Assembly (NCBI GenBank): GCA_004794655.1
Contig: SMMW01000018.1
Coordinates: 519,001-583,000, forward strand
Length of the DNA stretch: 64,000 nucleotides
From: Marisa cornuarietis
Taxonomy: Eukaryota; Mollusca; Gastropoda; Architaenioglossa; Ampullariidae
Reading direction: 5' to 3'
Positions 35,425-46,272 of the stretch are shown here, piece after piece. The notes beneath the pieces are model-generated. The model saw only the letters and a program-made list of their open reading frames with translations. It made no database searches and was not told where the DNA came from. Position numbers and translations under genes: made by a program. Positions within the stretch are counted from its first letter, which is position 1; the number at the start of each line of letters is the position of its first letter.

Positions 35425-37067
35425 TCTTTATAATTTGCACGGGTTTTCCGGTTCTTTCCTGAAGTTATCGGCTCAATATAATGGTCTCTACCCACTTATA
35501 GAAACGCAAAAGACATCGATGAAAACAGGCCACAGTACTGTCCATTTTACATGCACAATACCTTTGAAAATGTGAACAGTCCGGCAATGCAGGAACATTG
35601 CGTGTGACCGGCGCCAAATCCTCAAATCGTCAATAGACGACAGGAGTGTTCTTGTACTGTTACACAATGGTGTCAGTGAAGCAGCAAGGACTTAGGGTGG
35701 CAAGAGGGTTGATTGTCCAGTTTGGGAGACCTCGCATTGCTGAAATGTTAGGCACAGTTTTGAAGGCTGGGCACTATGCAAAGGTGGAATGTTGCGGCGA
35801 GTTGAAGGAATTTTGAATTATCTGTACGCACCCTTTGAATCCTATGATCTGTCGGGGGATTGTGCGATAGCTCCTCGTCGGCTGAGCGGATACATTTATA
35901 AGGTCGCATAAATTAAAGTAAAATTAGCCTGGAAACAAAATCTAGACGACCTTTCTAAAGGTCTCCTTATTATTACTGTAAACTCTTCGAAATGACCATA
36001 TTGCAATAAGCTTGTCTGTAAATGTAGCGCGCGCATACACTCACACACACACACACACACAGAACATGATCCATACACTCCGCGATCACAGAGCCAAATG
36101 TTTAGAAAGCAAGTTAACTTTCAGTCCAGCGGTAAACAACTCAGAGGCTACTTCACCTGTAATCAGCCTTGGGGGGTGCAAGCATGAAACATACATTAAC
36201 AGATTGCACTTAGCGAGAACAAAAGGTGCAGCTTTGTCATATTCATGGGTAGTATTGAAAACACGGGGGCTGCCTAATGCAGTTTCTCCACTTAACTTTT
36301 ATGGTGTCAGAAACCTAAAACATAACAAGTGGCTATCAAATAATGAAGAGGGCTATATTCGCTGAATGGCATTCTGCTGCTACTCCCGGTAAGTACAGAA
36401 TAAATAATAAATATTAGTCAGCGAACGTGATCTCCACAATTTGAATACGCAGTTGTCATGGCGGATACCGCCAATTAACAGATTAGAAATTGTGCGCGTG
36501 AAATTTTTTAAAATACTCAGTGTCTGCAGAGACAAGTTTTCATGCATACACACTTAGTAGTTTGAACCTGTCTTGATACATGAGTATCTTACTATTATAC
36601 TGGAAAAACACGCTTGAGATTAAAGCACTTACATTTAATCGTCCGAATAAAAACTTCCCGTGAAGACAAGGTAGGGCACACAATACACAAGTCTCGCCAC
36701 CAGCCGGTGTTGCTGGATCAGCGACTCACCTGATCCCCCCCACACACCCTGTAAGGCACAGCAAGGTACATGTAGATAGCTCCTGCTGGCGCACGATGAA
36801 CCATGAGGGCATGGAAGACGAAAGACTGGATAGAAATATCCGTGTTACTTACAAGTTAAAGGAGAGGTTGCGGACAGAAGAGGTGCAGTTGGCTGTAATC
36901 CAGAAGCGAGACAGGGAATGCCTATAGCTTATGCGCTTCTGCAGCTATAATTAGCCTTATGGTCAATCCAGGTAGTGACAGACCTGACTTTAATAATCCC
37001 CACTACCTCCATTTTTTTCGTCTTTAGAGAAACACACCTTCGTTGAAATACTACACACATAGAATTT

Positions 37068-37225
37068 GGGCTCCTGGTAGTGTAGTTCTTAAAACACTCT
37101 CTTGTTACTACTGCAGTAAGAGGCTTAGGGTTCAGACCTCGTCTTGGGACACACTGTGACACCTGTCCGCAGGGCTGGGTGTCGTTGGTTTTTTCCGGCT
37201 TTCTTCCACCTCCGTCTTACCCCCT
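37068..37225 (+). mobile_element. SINE family S1, copy in plus orientation
   Basis: It begins GGGCTCCTGGTAGTGTAGTT, has the B-box region GGGTTCAGACCTCGTC, and continues GGACACACTGTGACACCTGT and TTTTTTCCGGCTTTC, all matching S1. A 52-bp CA microsatellite starts shortly downstream (37269). Confidence 0.65.
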
Positions 37226-37265
37226 CTCCCATAACCCACCCCAACCAACCCATATATAAACAGAG

Positions 37266-37268
<3 letters not shown>

Positions 37269-37320
<52 letters not shown>
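37269..37320 (+). repeat. (CA)n microsatellite
   Basis: Twenty-six CA units just downstream of a SINE S1 copy. Confidence 0.95.
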
Positions 37321-37322
<2 letters not shown>

Positions 37323-38374
37323 AAACAAACATGCGAATGAACACACGCATACAATGGATTAAACACTCAGACGTCCACATTTGTTGTTGTTGATACGTCC
37401 GGGAGGTTTACAATATGGAAAGCGTGTAAGCTACGCCGCGCTAAGTGGCGTGGACCTGGCAAATCTTTCAGTTTAATTTTGAGATCTTAAATGTCATGAG
37501 GCCTAAAGAGGGTATTATCATAGCCTTAATACCATCTGTGGCAAGGATAACAGTTCACTAGAATTGAATGTTGTTTTGAATTGTGTGGCTTTGCACCTGC
37601 CCGGCTTTTGAAAATGGATTAAAGGTTTGGTTTAACAAAAGGAATGTTTGAAAAAAACATAGCTGTACTGAGCATAACGCGTGTGGGCGCAAAGGTGTGC
37701 TTTGTGTGTGTGTGCGCGCGTGCGTGCGTGCGTGTCCCCGTGCAGATATATTTTGATGGGAAAAAAAGATAAAATGAAAGATGAGTGAGAGACGAGGACA
37801 AAACTCGCAAAACAGGAAGCCTCTAAAAATATCTGGACTTCAGCAATTACACAGTCAGGGGGCTTTTGCTTGAGTATCACGCGTTCTCTAGTCTATGAGC
37901 TCCAAAGGTTTGATGTGAGAGAGAGAGAGAAATCATTGAAGTCTGTGGACTTGCCCTTACTTGGAGTAACAAACACAATCAAGACTGAACGGTCATATGC
38001 GGGCAGCAAGACAATTTGGCAGTTTCGAGTATTTAAAAGCTGTTATCAATGAAAAATATACGGTCCATATTGTGCCGAACGATCTACATAAAGCGACGGG
38101 TTTTTTTTTGTTTTTGTTCTTTTGCTGGCTAATTTTCTCAACTTACTAAAAGTCACAATATTGTCACCATATCATTGTCATCTGCTTGTAGTTACTGATA
38201 GCAGGTGTCACCGTCACCAATTGTAAACATCGCAGATGTAGTTTTCCACTTCGTCGACAAACAGAGCTTGCACAAGAAGACATTTCACAAAAGAAACAAG
38301 CCAATTAACCTATAACTTTATCACTAATAACTTTAACACAGGACTCATTCAGATTTCTTAACCTTAGCTAAAAA

Positions 38375-38475
38375 ATGTAGAGGTCTTAGTTTTATATTCT
38401 CCACCCCAAGGGAAGTAGCTCGCAGGGAGCGACGCCAACCTCTCAAGCTTCATTAATATTAAAGCTTCCTTGCCC
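38375..38475 (+). repeat. Repeat X, copy 1 (uninterrupted)
   Basis: About 100 bp containing GGTCTTAGTTTTATATTCTC, then AAGGGAAGTAGCTCGCAGGG and CCAACCTCTCAAGCTTCATT. The same sequence recurs at 40608-40628 plus 41423-41530, where it is split by a P-like element. This copy is therefore the empty target site. Identity of the repeat is unknown. Confidence 0.6.
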
Positions 38476-40091
38476 TATATACACATTTCAAAAGTGTTTG
38501 TCTGAGATAAACTACTGTAATTTTATTTTTATTCAATGGTTTCAAGTCTTGCATTTTTTTTATAGTTACAACTGACTGCTGATAAGGATCTTTTTACAAT
38601 TAAAAATATAATGATAGTTTGAAACGTTTATCGATGTGAAAACTTATTTCTTCCTCATTTAGCTGCATGCAAAATTTTCTATTTACTTACTGATACTCGA
38701 TCGCACGTGTTTCCGTTTAAGCTCCTTATAGTATGTTTATCACCCTCAATTCTTTTTTTCTTCTTTTTAGCTGTTTCGATCACGCACATCAATGGTGCCC
38801 TCACACTGTCAGTTGTTTTGAGCATTATGCTGGATAAAGATACGACTGATGATGATGTGTTTGTGACTGTCACACGATGTTACTTGTAGACCAGACGGTG
38901 TAGAAACTGTCGATGTTGTATATCTGGTGCTTGATCTACCAGCAGTCGTAGTTGGTTTTAACATCTCGTCTGTTGTATAGTAAGCACTGCTGTAGGAATA
39001 AGATTTCCCCGTTTTACTGAAAGTCCAGGACTTGTTTGTACTGTATAAGTGACTGGACAACAATCGATTTTGAAATGTTTTGAGCAAATTCTTAAGTCCG
39101 GTGTAGGACGAAGTTCGCACGGCCCGTTTGAACAAAGTAGAGATTTGTATATACACATCTCTGAACAAAGTTCATCCACTGGCGTTTGCTGCCATTATCT
39201 TTAGGATTTCCTTCATGAGAACAAACTAACTCCATCTGAGTGTCGAAGAGAACATTCAACAACAGCACAATGTGTCCTGGTCAGTTTTCTTTTACTGAGG
39301 ATTGCATCTTTTCTCTTCCTGTTTTATCGACAACTCCAGGTGTGCTTAAGAGAAAAAATATTAATGTAAAATCTCTAATGCCTCATTGTTATAAAATACC
39401 ACCGGAATATGTTTTTGTGATACTTTGTGCTGTTTCCAGCGATTTTTGCTCAGCAATCGGGTCGGCCTTTAACCTCTCGGCTGCTACGCTCGACAGAAAC
39501 ATTGTTAGCGGCTCTATTGGAAGCCTTCTCTGCTAAAGGGACTGCTGATAAACGTTTAAAGATTCTTCTCGTAATTAGTTCAGGACAACTATCAACTAGC
39601 GTGCTGTACAGTACACCAGGAGATCGGAAAGCTGAACAGTTCGTTATACCACTTACCTGATATGTATACTACAGTGCATGGGAACCTCTGACCACTAATC
39701 CTGATGCTAAAATCAATTACTAAGGACATATCAACATGACAAACAATCCACACTGTCCAAGAAAACTGATTCACAGACCAGTTACGCGGCATCTGTGCTG
39801 AAGAAAGTCTCACAGCCACTGTCTGTACCACTGTAATGCTGTCGTTTGAGTTGTCGCTATTTACGAATCCACTTCATAGTCTGCCAGACCCAAAAGGAGG
39901 TTTTCTAGGGTTAGACTGGTTTACTGGAACATATAAAATGAAGATTTGCATCTCTAGGATCAAATAATAAATGGTCTTAAAGTTCACTCGAAATACTACT
40001 AACAGTTTTTTTTCTTCTTAAAATCGACAATTCCGACAACACTCGAGTATAGAAGGAAAGTTTTACGTATTTTGTAGTTACCTACGAATTG
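38476..40091 (-). mobile_element. THAP-encoding dispersed repeat, copy A
   Basis: A 1.6-kb unit repeated in the same orientation at 57418-59060. On the minus strand (about 39290-38880) it encodes a THAP zinc finger: HCAVVECSLRHSDGVSLF, then after a frameshift PKDNGSKRQWMNFVQR, and in another frame RICSKHFKIDC with a NLIPTAVLTI ending. The C-x4-C, Trp, C-x2-H and AVLTI positions are those of the C2CH THAP module. A Ser/Thr-rich tail follows. No transposase core was found, so it may be a THAP-only non-autonomous element or a duplicated THAP pseudogene. Near its right side 450 bp is present here but absent from copy B. Confidence 0.6.
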
Positions 40092-40540
40092 CAACTGCTG
40101 TGAACTTCCGGTTCTGTGCAAAACATATTGGCCTTCATGACTGCACCTAGGTGTACCGAAACATGGCATCTTCAATAAAAAACAAAAACAAAAACAAAAA
40201 ATCCCCGTTCTAAATAAATACAAGATCGCGCTCACAGATATTCGGGTATGATGCCATGTGTCATTCACAAAGTATTGATGGACACAAACATCGGTTCAAA
40301 AAACAACTATAGTTGTAGAAAATTCCTGATATGTGATTGAATATTCAGATCGATTACTTTTAGTGTTACATCCTGCCAGCAGGCCGTATTCTTACAGCTG
40401 TCGATTTTTTAACTGTTGGGTACGCGGATATATTTGCTAATGTCCTTGACTGTGAAAATTACTCTCTGCACTGATCTTACCACTTTAAGGCAGTACATGC
40501 ACAGATAGTCCCGTGGGGTGGGGGTGGGGGTCGGCGCTAA

Positions 40541-40606
40541 GCAACGGCATTTGAAGACGAGGGTGTGCACAGTTGCCGATTCGATAACCTGTGACCCTTA
40601 GCTCAA
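40541..40606 (+). repeat. SINE head fragment (family S2)
   Basis: GCTAAGCAACGGCATTTGAA and the degenerate B-box GATTCGATAACC match the head of the SINE at 59080, next to THAP copy B. No SINE body follows; repeat X begins instead. It marks the right border of the duplicated block shared with copy B. Confidence 0.45.
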
Positions 40607-40628
40607 AATGTAATGGTCTTAGTTTTAT

Positions 40629-41422
40629 CACGGACCTTCATCTACTGGATAAGTGTCTCAGGTTTATATCCGGTGTAAGTCTCGGCTTTCCTTATCAGCG
40701 AGCCCGTGTTTCCGGTTCCGGTTTGTTGTTGCGAAGAGACACGGACCTTCATTTAATTTTAATAAAGGTCAGTGGTTTGCAGACATAAATGGATTCGAAA
40801 AAATGGACAGGTGCAAATTGTTGCATTGTTGGATGTCATACCAATATCCTCAACAAAATTAAACCTCTATGCTCGTCGCCATCATAGCTTACAATACCAA
40901 CCAACCTTTGCAACGGGGGACTTCCCGATTGTCGTCTGCTAGTGAATGGCGTTGTCGTGAATTCACTGCTACCACGGAGATTCATATGTGGCATTTATTA
41001 AATTAATTCTTAAAGTATAGGCTTTTTGTAACAGAATAATCTATATGTTTCCAAAAATTCAAAAACAACGCTTTTAAAAAAAATTGTTAGTGGTAGAGCA
41101 AGTCAATGGCATCTGTTGTGACGATGTTTTTATATGATAAACTTGACGATAAACCCACATGCGTTTTCTATAAACAACCAAAATACATTTTACATAAAAT
41201 ACTACTATTGATTTTGCAATCAGTCTTGTTTAACAAGGTTCTTATGACAGAAAAGCTTAATTACTTCTAAAATTTCTTCGACGTTAGGAAAACCCGCCAT
41301 TTTGAAATCGGAAACGGAAGTGAAAACCTAACTTTTGTAGGGTTTGCTACAATTGGTCACTCCTATGATAGCGCAAAGAGGCAACGAATGAGAGACACTC
41401 ATCCAGTAGATGAAGGTCCGTG
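40629..41422 (+). mobile_element. P-like non-autonomous element with 31-bp TIRs and THAP start
   Basis: A 794-bp element. The terminal inverted repeats are 31 bp long with one mismatch and begin CACGGACCTTCATCTACTGG. They are flanked by the exact 7-bp duplication GTTTTAT (40622-40628 and 41423-41429). A subterminal direct copy of the first 13 TIR bases lies at 40740-40752. Inside, an ATG at 40789 opens a 32-codon frame whose start, WTGANCCIVGCHTN, is the first zinc-binding half of a THAP finger; the frame then stops. THAP-type DNA binding, TIR length and short target duplication all fit the P superfamily (usually 8 bp). It is an internally deleted derivative and cannot move by itself. The empty site is preserved at 38390. 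Confidence 0.75.
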
Positions 41423-41704
41423 GTTTTATATTCTCCCGAAACTGGTGGGTTTGTTTACCTCAACTAAGGGAAGTAGCTCACAGGGAGTGACGCCAACCTC
41501 TCGAGCTTCATTAATATCAAAGCTCCCTTGCTCTTCAGGGCACCTTCAAACTCATTTCTAACATTTTACACCCATTTCCAACAATGTCTCGAAGAGTATT
41601 TTGTCATCGCGAGGAATCAGTGTTAAAAAAGTGGTGGGTGGGTGGGTAGGTACGTGACTATGGGGCGCCAAGAGGGGAATTTTCTCAAATTTGCTATTTC
41701 TAAC

Positions 41705-41822
41705 TATACATTGCAATGTATAATTATAGAATGCAATGTATAGCTATACATTGCATTTTATACTTATAGATTGCATTCTATAACTATACATTGCAATGTA
41801 TAATTATACATTGCAATGTATA
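41705..41822. repeat. Left palindrome array of the foldback element
   Basis: Six 20-bp units, each an 18-bp palindrome (TATACATTGCAATGTATA or a variant such as TATAGATTGCATTCTATA) plus a 2-bp spacer AT, GC, CT or AC. Each unit can fold on itself and can also pair with the opposite arm. Confidence 0.85.
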
Positions 41823-42766
41823 GCTAGAGAGAGAAAACTCGGTAAAAACCGAAGTGTTTCATTTATATTATACTCAGAAGTTGCTATCCAATTCATTTTA
41901 TATATACCTTTCAATTCTTTAGCTATAGAATGCATTCTAGCTATACATTTGAAATCTATATTTATAGATTGCATTCTATAACTTCTGACTTGAAATGTAT
42001 ACGGAACGAGGCTGGCTCATTTGCATATGGGAAAAGAAGGTCAAAGACCAACCAATCAGTGCATTCATACCAATGGCCGAGAGTCGTCTGCAACTTGGGA
42101 TCGTAGAGACCAAAAAGTTTTGGTCGCAGAATGTGTTGTTTTGTTTTGTTCAAATGTGTAATGAATCCAGTGACCGTCTGTTAACCTCCCTTTCTCCTTC
42201 TTTAATCCTATTACTTGTAAGTCTTGAAATGTGTGTACTTTTACCGGACAAAGGGAAGGGCAGGGCGCAATAGGAGACACTGGCCAACCCACTACCTGCA
42301 ATAAATTAGGGATACCAGACCGCCGTCAAGCTGAGTGTGAGTGCTGAATGCGATGCACACGAAATCTCCTTCCCTCTCGTATTGTTTGGAAGAAAATGCG
42401 GGTGGTCAGACGTTAAAAAAACAAAGGGGGTAGGGGTACTATTCTACTCGACCCTTAGACTTATAGTTTTCCTCTTGAACTGCATAGTTTTGTAGTTGCA
42501 CAAGAACGAAGGCCACTGCTACGAGCGCACTGATTGGGTGGTCTTTGACCTTCTTTTCCCATATGCAAATGAGCCAGCCTCGTTCCGTATACATTCAAAG
42601 TCAGAAGTTATAGAATGCAATCTATAAATATAGATTTCAAATGTATAGCTAGAATGCATTCTATAGCTAAAGAATTGAAATGTATATATAAAATGAATTG
42701 GATAGCAACTTCTGCGTATAATATAAATGAAACACTTCGGTTTTTACCGAGTATTTCTCTCTCTAG

Positions 42767-42965
42767 CTATACATTGCAATGTATAATTATACATTTCAAT
42801 GTATAGCTATACATTGCGTTTTATACATAGAATGCAATGTATAGCTATAGAATGCAATCTATAAGTATAGAATGAATTGTATAAATATAAAATGCAATCT
42901 ATAAGTATAAAATGCAATGTATAGCTATACATTGCATTTTATAATTATACATTGCAATGTATAGC
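42767..42965. repeat. Right palindrome array of the foldback element
   Basis: About ten 20-bp units of the same palindrome family, so longer than the left array. Many units here read TATAAAATGC or TATAGAATGC, showing drift. The unequal unit number indicates expansion or loss within one arm after insertion. Confidence 0.8.
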
Positions 42966-43764
42966 TAGAAATAACAAATTTGAGAAAATTCCCCTCTTGG
43001 CGCCCCATACGTGACGGTTGTTTTGGTGTACACTCTATTTACATTGTCTTTGGAAAAAATCCCGATACATTCATCTTGTTTTCATAAGTTTGCTTCGCTA
43101 CAGATTAGTCACGATTCATGCACTTGGACAGAATAACTCAATTATCCCAGCATTAGTCAGCACCACATGGTAGAGATTTGTTTATGCTTGACGTAGACAA
43201 CAACAACGCGGAGAGATACAGACTACTCTAACTGCTGTCAGCTGTAAGCTTTTTCTTTTACTTTTTTTTATCTTCGTGGTTTGGAGTTTTGGATTCAAAC
43301 CTTGCTAAATCGTAGAGACCATCCTTTTTTATTATCATAATACGTGAATTGCAAGAACCTGTCAATTTAGATACGGATATGTTTTTCCTACCGTAAGCAG
43401 AAAAAACCCTGAGAAATACTGTTCTATATGATCGACAATTAATTTAATTGTATTTTGGATGTACTTCTACAGCCCTACACAAAAATTAACGGTCATTCTT
43501 TCCAAAACATCAAAATACCCGTTTCAGTACCCGTTGCTGGGCGTACAGTCAAGTACCCACGCAAAGTGAGGAAGCGAGCAGTAATAAGACAAAGAAGTCA
43601 TTGTTGTCGACCAATGACATTTGAACTAAAGACGAGATATCAAAAAGACAAGACAGCAGCAAGGATCGACAAACACCGCATGTTTTACTAACAGTAAGAC
43701 ACTAGAGCCAGACTTGAAAAGACAGAATGCAACAGCAGCAGAGACATGATTGGCTTGATTCACA

Positions 43765-44020
43765 TCCCGTGACTGATGTAATAAGTGGAAAGTTCTTTCC
43801 ATGCAACGTGTGACTGATGCAATAACTGGAAAGTTCTTTCCTTCCAGCGTGTGGATGCACGTACTAGAAAGTTCACCCATGTGTAGTATGTGACTGATGC
43901 AACGACGAAAAATGTTTTTCCTGCATCACGTGACTCATCAATAACTGTACAGTTCACCTGTCAACAGTATGTGACGGAGGCAAGAACTGGAATGTGAGTG
44001 AAGCAAGAACTGGATAGTTC
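43765..44020 (+). repeat. Degenerate 40-bp tandem repeat (minisatellite)
   Basis: About six units of roughly 40 bp with the core GTGACTGATGCAATAACTGG followed by AAAGTTCTTTCC or AAGTTCACC. Units 1 and 2 are nearly identical and later ones have drifted. A further partial unit (CAACAGTATGTGACTG) appears after the SINE at 44205. Confidence 0.65.
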
Positions 44021-44029
44021 AAATGCAAT

Positions 44030-44205
44030 GATGATTGACTGTCATGGGTTCAGATCTCGTTTCGGGCACGCTGTTCTTTCTCTGCATGTGGCACTTATTT
44101 ACATGGCCGTCTGCTTTACCAGGATGTACCCTCAACTGCTGGCTCGGCGGAAAACACCAATACCCCCTCACCCGTCCTATCCCGGACAGTACACACCTAT
44201 CAACA
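44030..44205 (+). mobile_element. SINE family S1 variant (S1b) inside a tandem repeat
   Basis: It starts near the B-box GGGTTCAGATCTCGTTTCGG, then TTCTCTGCATGTGGCACTT, and ends with CTGGCTCGGCGGAAAACACC. The distal body differs from the 7110 copy but matches those at 9327 and 26115. The sequence CAACAGTATGTGAC is found both before (43963) and after (44205) it, consistent with insertion into the 40-bp tandem repeat. Confidence 0.55.
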
Positions 44206-45497
44206 GTATGTGACTGCCTCGGTAGCACAGAAGGTAGCGCGTCAGTCGCACACTGGACAGTCAATATAAATTATTATCAGCGATGTTGCTGTTGACAAGA
44301 GGTCTAGGCGTGAAAACGTTCACACCCGACCCCACAGCATGTCTGGCGGTGGTCTGATTGAATAGGTGCTACGGTTCACGTCCCATGGAGTTTGCAGACA
44401 GTCGGAGCTGCGAACTTCGCATATCTATTCTGCACGTGTTCCTACCACAACAAGGCACAGACTCGTCAACACACGTACACGCTCAAACGATCAGCCAGCA
44501 AGCCGCCGTGTGCACGTGATTGCCGGCTGCGTGCGATGTAGTCCCCACGTGACACAGTTGTTGGGGGTTGCCCTACGACCTTGACCAACAGTGGGAAGTA
44601 ACAAAAGGTGAGGGAAGAGGTACAGCGGTACACTACCGGTAATAAACTTTCTCACACTGGCAAGCTGTGAAAAAAGCTTATTTCTCTATTCGCTACAAAA
44701 TCAAGGATTTTTTTCAACCCCAAAAAGATTAAAATGTATTGCTTGATTATAATACAGACTACGTCGATGCATCATGCTAGTAAAGAGGGAGAGAATTCTA
44801 AACAAGCTTGTCACACCATACGGCGCTCATCTCATTCTCAGTATTCCCCTCCCCTTACTCCCTTTCATCTTCTAGAGTGCCGACACCGAATGTCATAAAA
44901 TAAGGCCTATGTCAACAACCAGTGTGTCATCAGCGCCACTCACAAATTTCAGTCGTGCCTCTCGCCATGTTTGCACACGAGAAACTTATTAGAAGCAGCA
45001 GAACAATGTCGTGCGCTGAGGCCCAATAAAACTGAGCAAATACGGAGAAATGCACCCCAGGATTGCGTGAATCAAGTCAGTTAAAAGTAATGGAAATATT
45101 ATGGCTTGTGCGTATGCGTCGAAAGCAAGCAGCAAACACCTTATTTTTGTTGATCGGCGTGAGGTTCACTGAACTTTCGTATCTTTGTTCCACACATTAC
45201 AATGAGGCTAGAGTTTGGCTCACGTTCTCCTTGTGTTTGTGACAGTTGTTTGTATGGCGACCCTTTCCACATTGTCATGAACCACCAACCGGTTCAAGGC
45301 CGTATTTTCGTGGCGCCTCTACAGTACTTCCAGGCCGGAAAAGGTCAACCGAGCCTCTAGGTGCGGTAACCCTCGATTATTGTCACAATAATCGTAATCA
45401 TCGTAATCAGATTATTGTCACAAGTAGCGGCCCCTTGTGCCGGCCGATCCAGTCTTTAAGTTAACCCCGCCTCTAACTGGCTAGAGGCTCACTGAAG

Positions 45498-45803
45498 ATG
45501 GCTGTTGTATACTTCATGCTGTTTGAAGCGGAAAGAAATCTTCGCAGAAATAGAATATTTCGCGACCGAACTAATCTCATCGATTTATGGGATGATGTAG
45601 CACTCTATCAACGATTAAGATTTAGACATCATGACATCCTTGAGATCGTGGATGATATACAGGCGGACTTAGAACATCCCCTTTCCCCTCGGGTGGTAGT
45701 CGCTGACCGTTCTCCCTGCAGTTTCTTCACACACGTGCTTACAGTTATCATTATATGTCGTGTGGATCCTTGGCCTGCGGGACTAGCGCTCGCCGTGGGT
45801 TGA
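45498..45803 (+). pseudogene. PIF/Harbinger transposase N-terminal remnant (HARBI1-like)
   Basis: Residues 12-70 of the 101-codon frame (RNRIFRDRTNLIDLWDDVAL, then YQRLRFRHHDILEIVDDIQ and HPLSPRVVV) follow the N-terminal pattern of HARBI1-type nucleases, where a FRDR...D...L...YRF block precedes the helix region. The similarity fades after about residue 72 and the DDE nuclease domain is not found downstream, so this is a truncated relic. HARBI1 proteins are also domesticated in animals, but the missing catalytic part argues against a working host gene here. Confidence 0.65.
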
Positions 45804-46004
45804 TGAACGTGAGGAAATCACCAGGCTCATTGGGTATGTGAACACGGAAAGCTGTAGGATACCCGATGCCCACTACTGTTAATTACAGGGAGCTCGTACT
45901 CGACCGCAGCTCTGCGCAGAGCTTTTGTTGTGTGTTGTCATGGCAATTTTCAACAGCTGCTTGTCGCCGATGGACGTTGGATGATTACGATTTAAGTCTT
46001 CTAT

Positions 46005-46168
46005 GCCAGGTACGAAGGTAGTACGGGTGGTACGCGAGCACCGTCCGCCAAAATAAAAGAATGTGTATACATATTTAACGGGTGCTGTATGCAGGCCAGA
46101 GGTGGTACTCGGTCAATTCGAATTTTTGAAAGTGGTACTCGTCTGGAAAAGTTTCAAAACCACTGTTC
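46005..46168 (-). mobile_element. Non-autonomous hAT-like element end (degenerate)
   Basis: Read on the minus strand it starts CAGTGGTTTTGAAAC and continues ACGAGTACCACTTTC, AATTCGAATTGACCGAGTAC and CCACCTCTGGCC. This pattern resembles widespread hAT-type non-autonomous elements in invertebrates. No matching opposite terminus or target duplication was identified, so boundaries are approximate. Confidence 0.4.
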
Positions 46169-46208
46169 TATGCGAGTTGGTCTCTAAATAAACCATTATG
46201 GGATTAAA

Positions 46209-46209
<1 letters not shown>

Positions 46210-46271
<62 letters not shown>
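46210..46271 (+). repeat. (CA)n microsatellite, longest in window
   Basis: Thirty-one uninterrupted CA units; the pure, long tract implies high mutability. Confidence 0.95.

Positions 46272-46272
<1 letters not shown>

Larger units (their letters stand above)
33031..38374. other. Intergenic with SINEs and microsatellites
   Basis: Apart from the S2 SINE at 33528, the S1 SINE at 37068 and microsatellites, it contains a CpG-rich patch around 34480-35040 with an NRF1-like TGCGCATGCG near 34710. No coding sequence recognised. Confidence 0.5.
41659..43009. mobile_element. 1.35-kb foldback element with palindrome arrays
   Basis: Two long inverted arms (41659-42062 and 42527-43009) surround a 464-bp unique loop. 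The ends are TATGGGGCGCCAAGAGGGG and its complement. The 6-bp sequence CGTGAC flanks both sides (41653-41658 and 43010-43015), a likely target duplication; it can be stretched to 8 bp if the terminal TA is shared. Each arm holds an array of imperfect 18-bp palindromes of the type TATACATTGCAATGTATA, then a conserved unique part with GGTTTTTACCGAG, the octamer ATTTGCAT, AGGTCAAAGACCA and CCAATCAG. No coding region was found. Family unknown; foldback or MULE-like non-autonomous elements are the closest structural class. Confidence 0.8.
43016..45497. other. Intergenic with minisatellite and SINE
   Basis: Holds the 40-bp tandem repeat, the S1b SINE, and near 45374 a 9-bp-arm palindrome around ATTGTCACAAT. 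The sequence just upstream of the Harbinger relic (45240-45490) is GC-rich and may belong to that element. Confidence 0.5.

Noticed and set aside
43765..44020. CRISPR-like array
   Set aside because: Units are degenerate tandem repeats without unique spacers and the host is a eukaryote.
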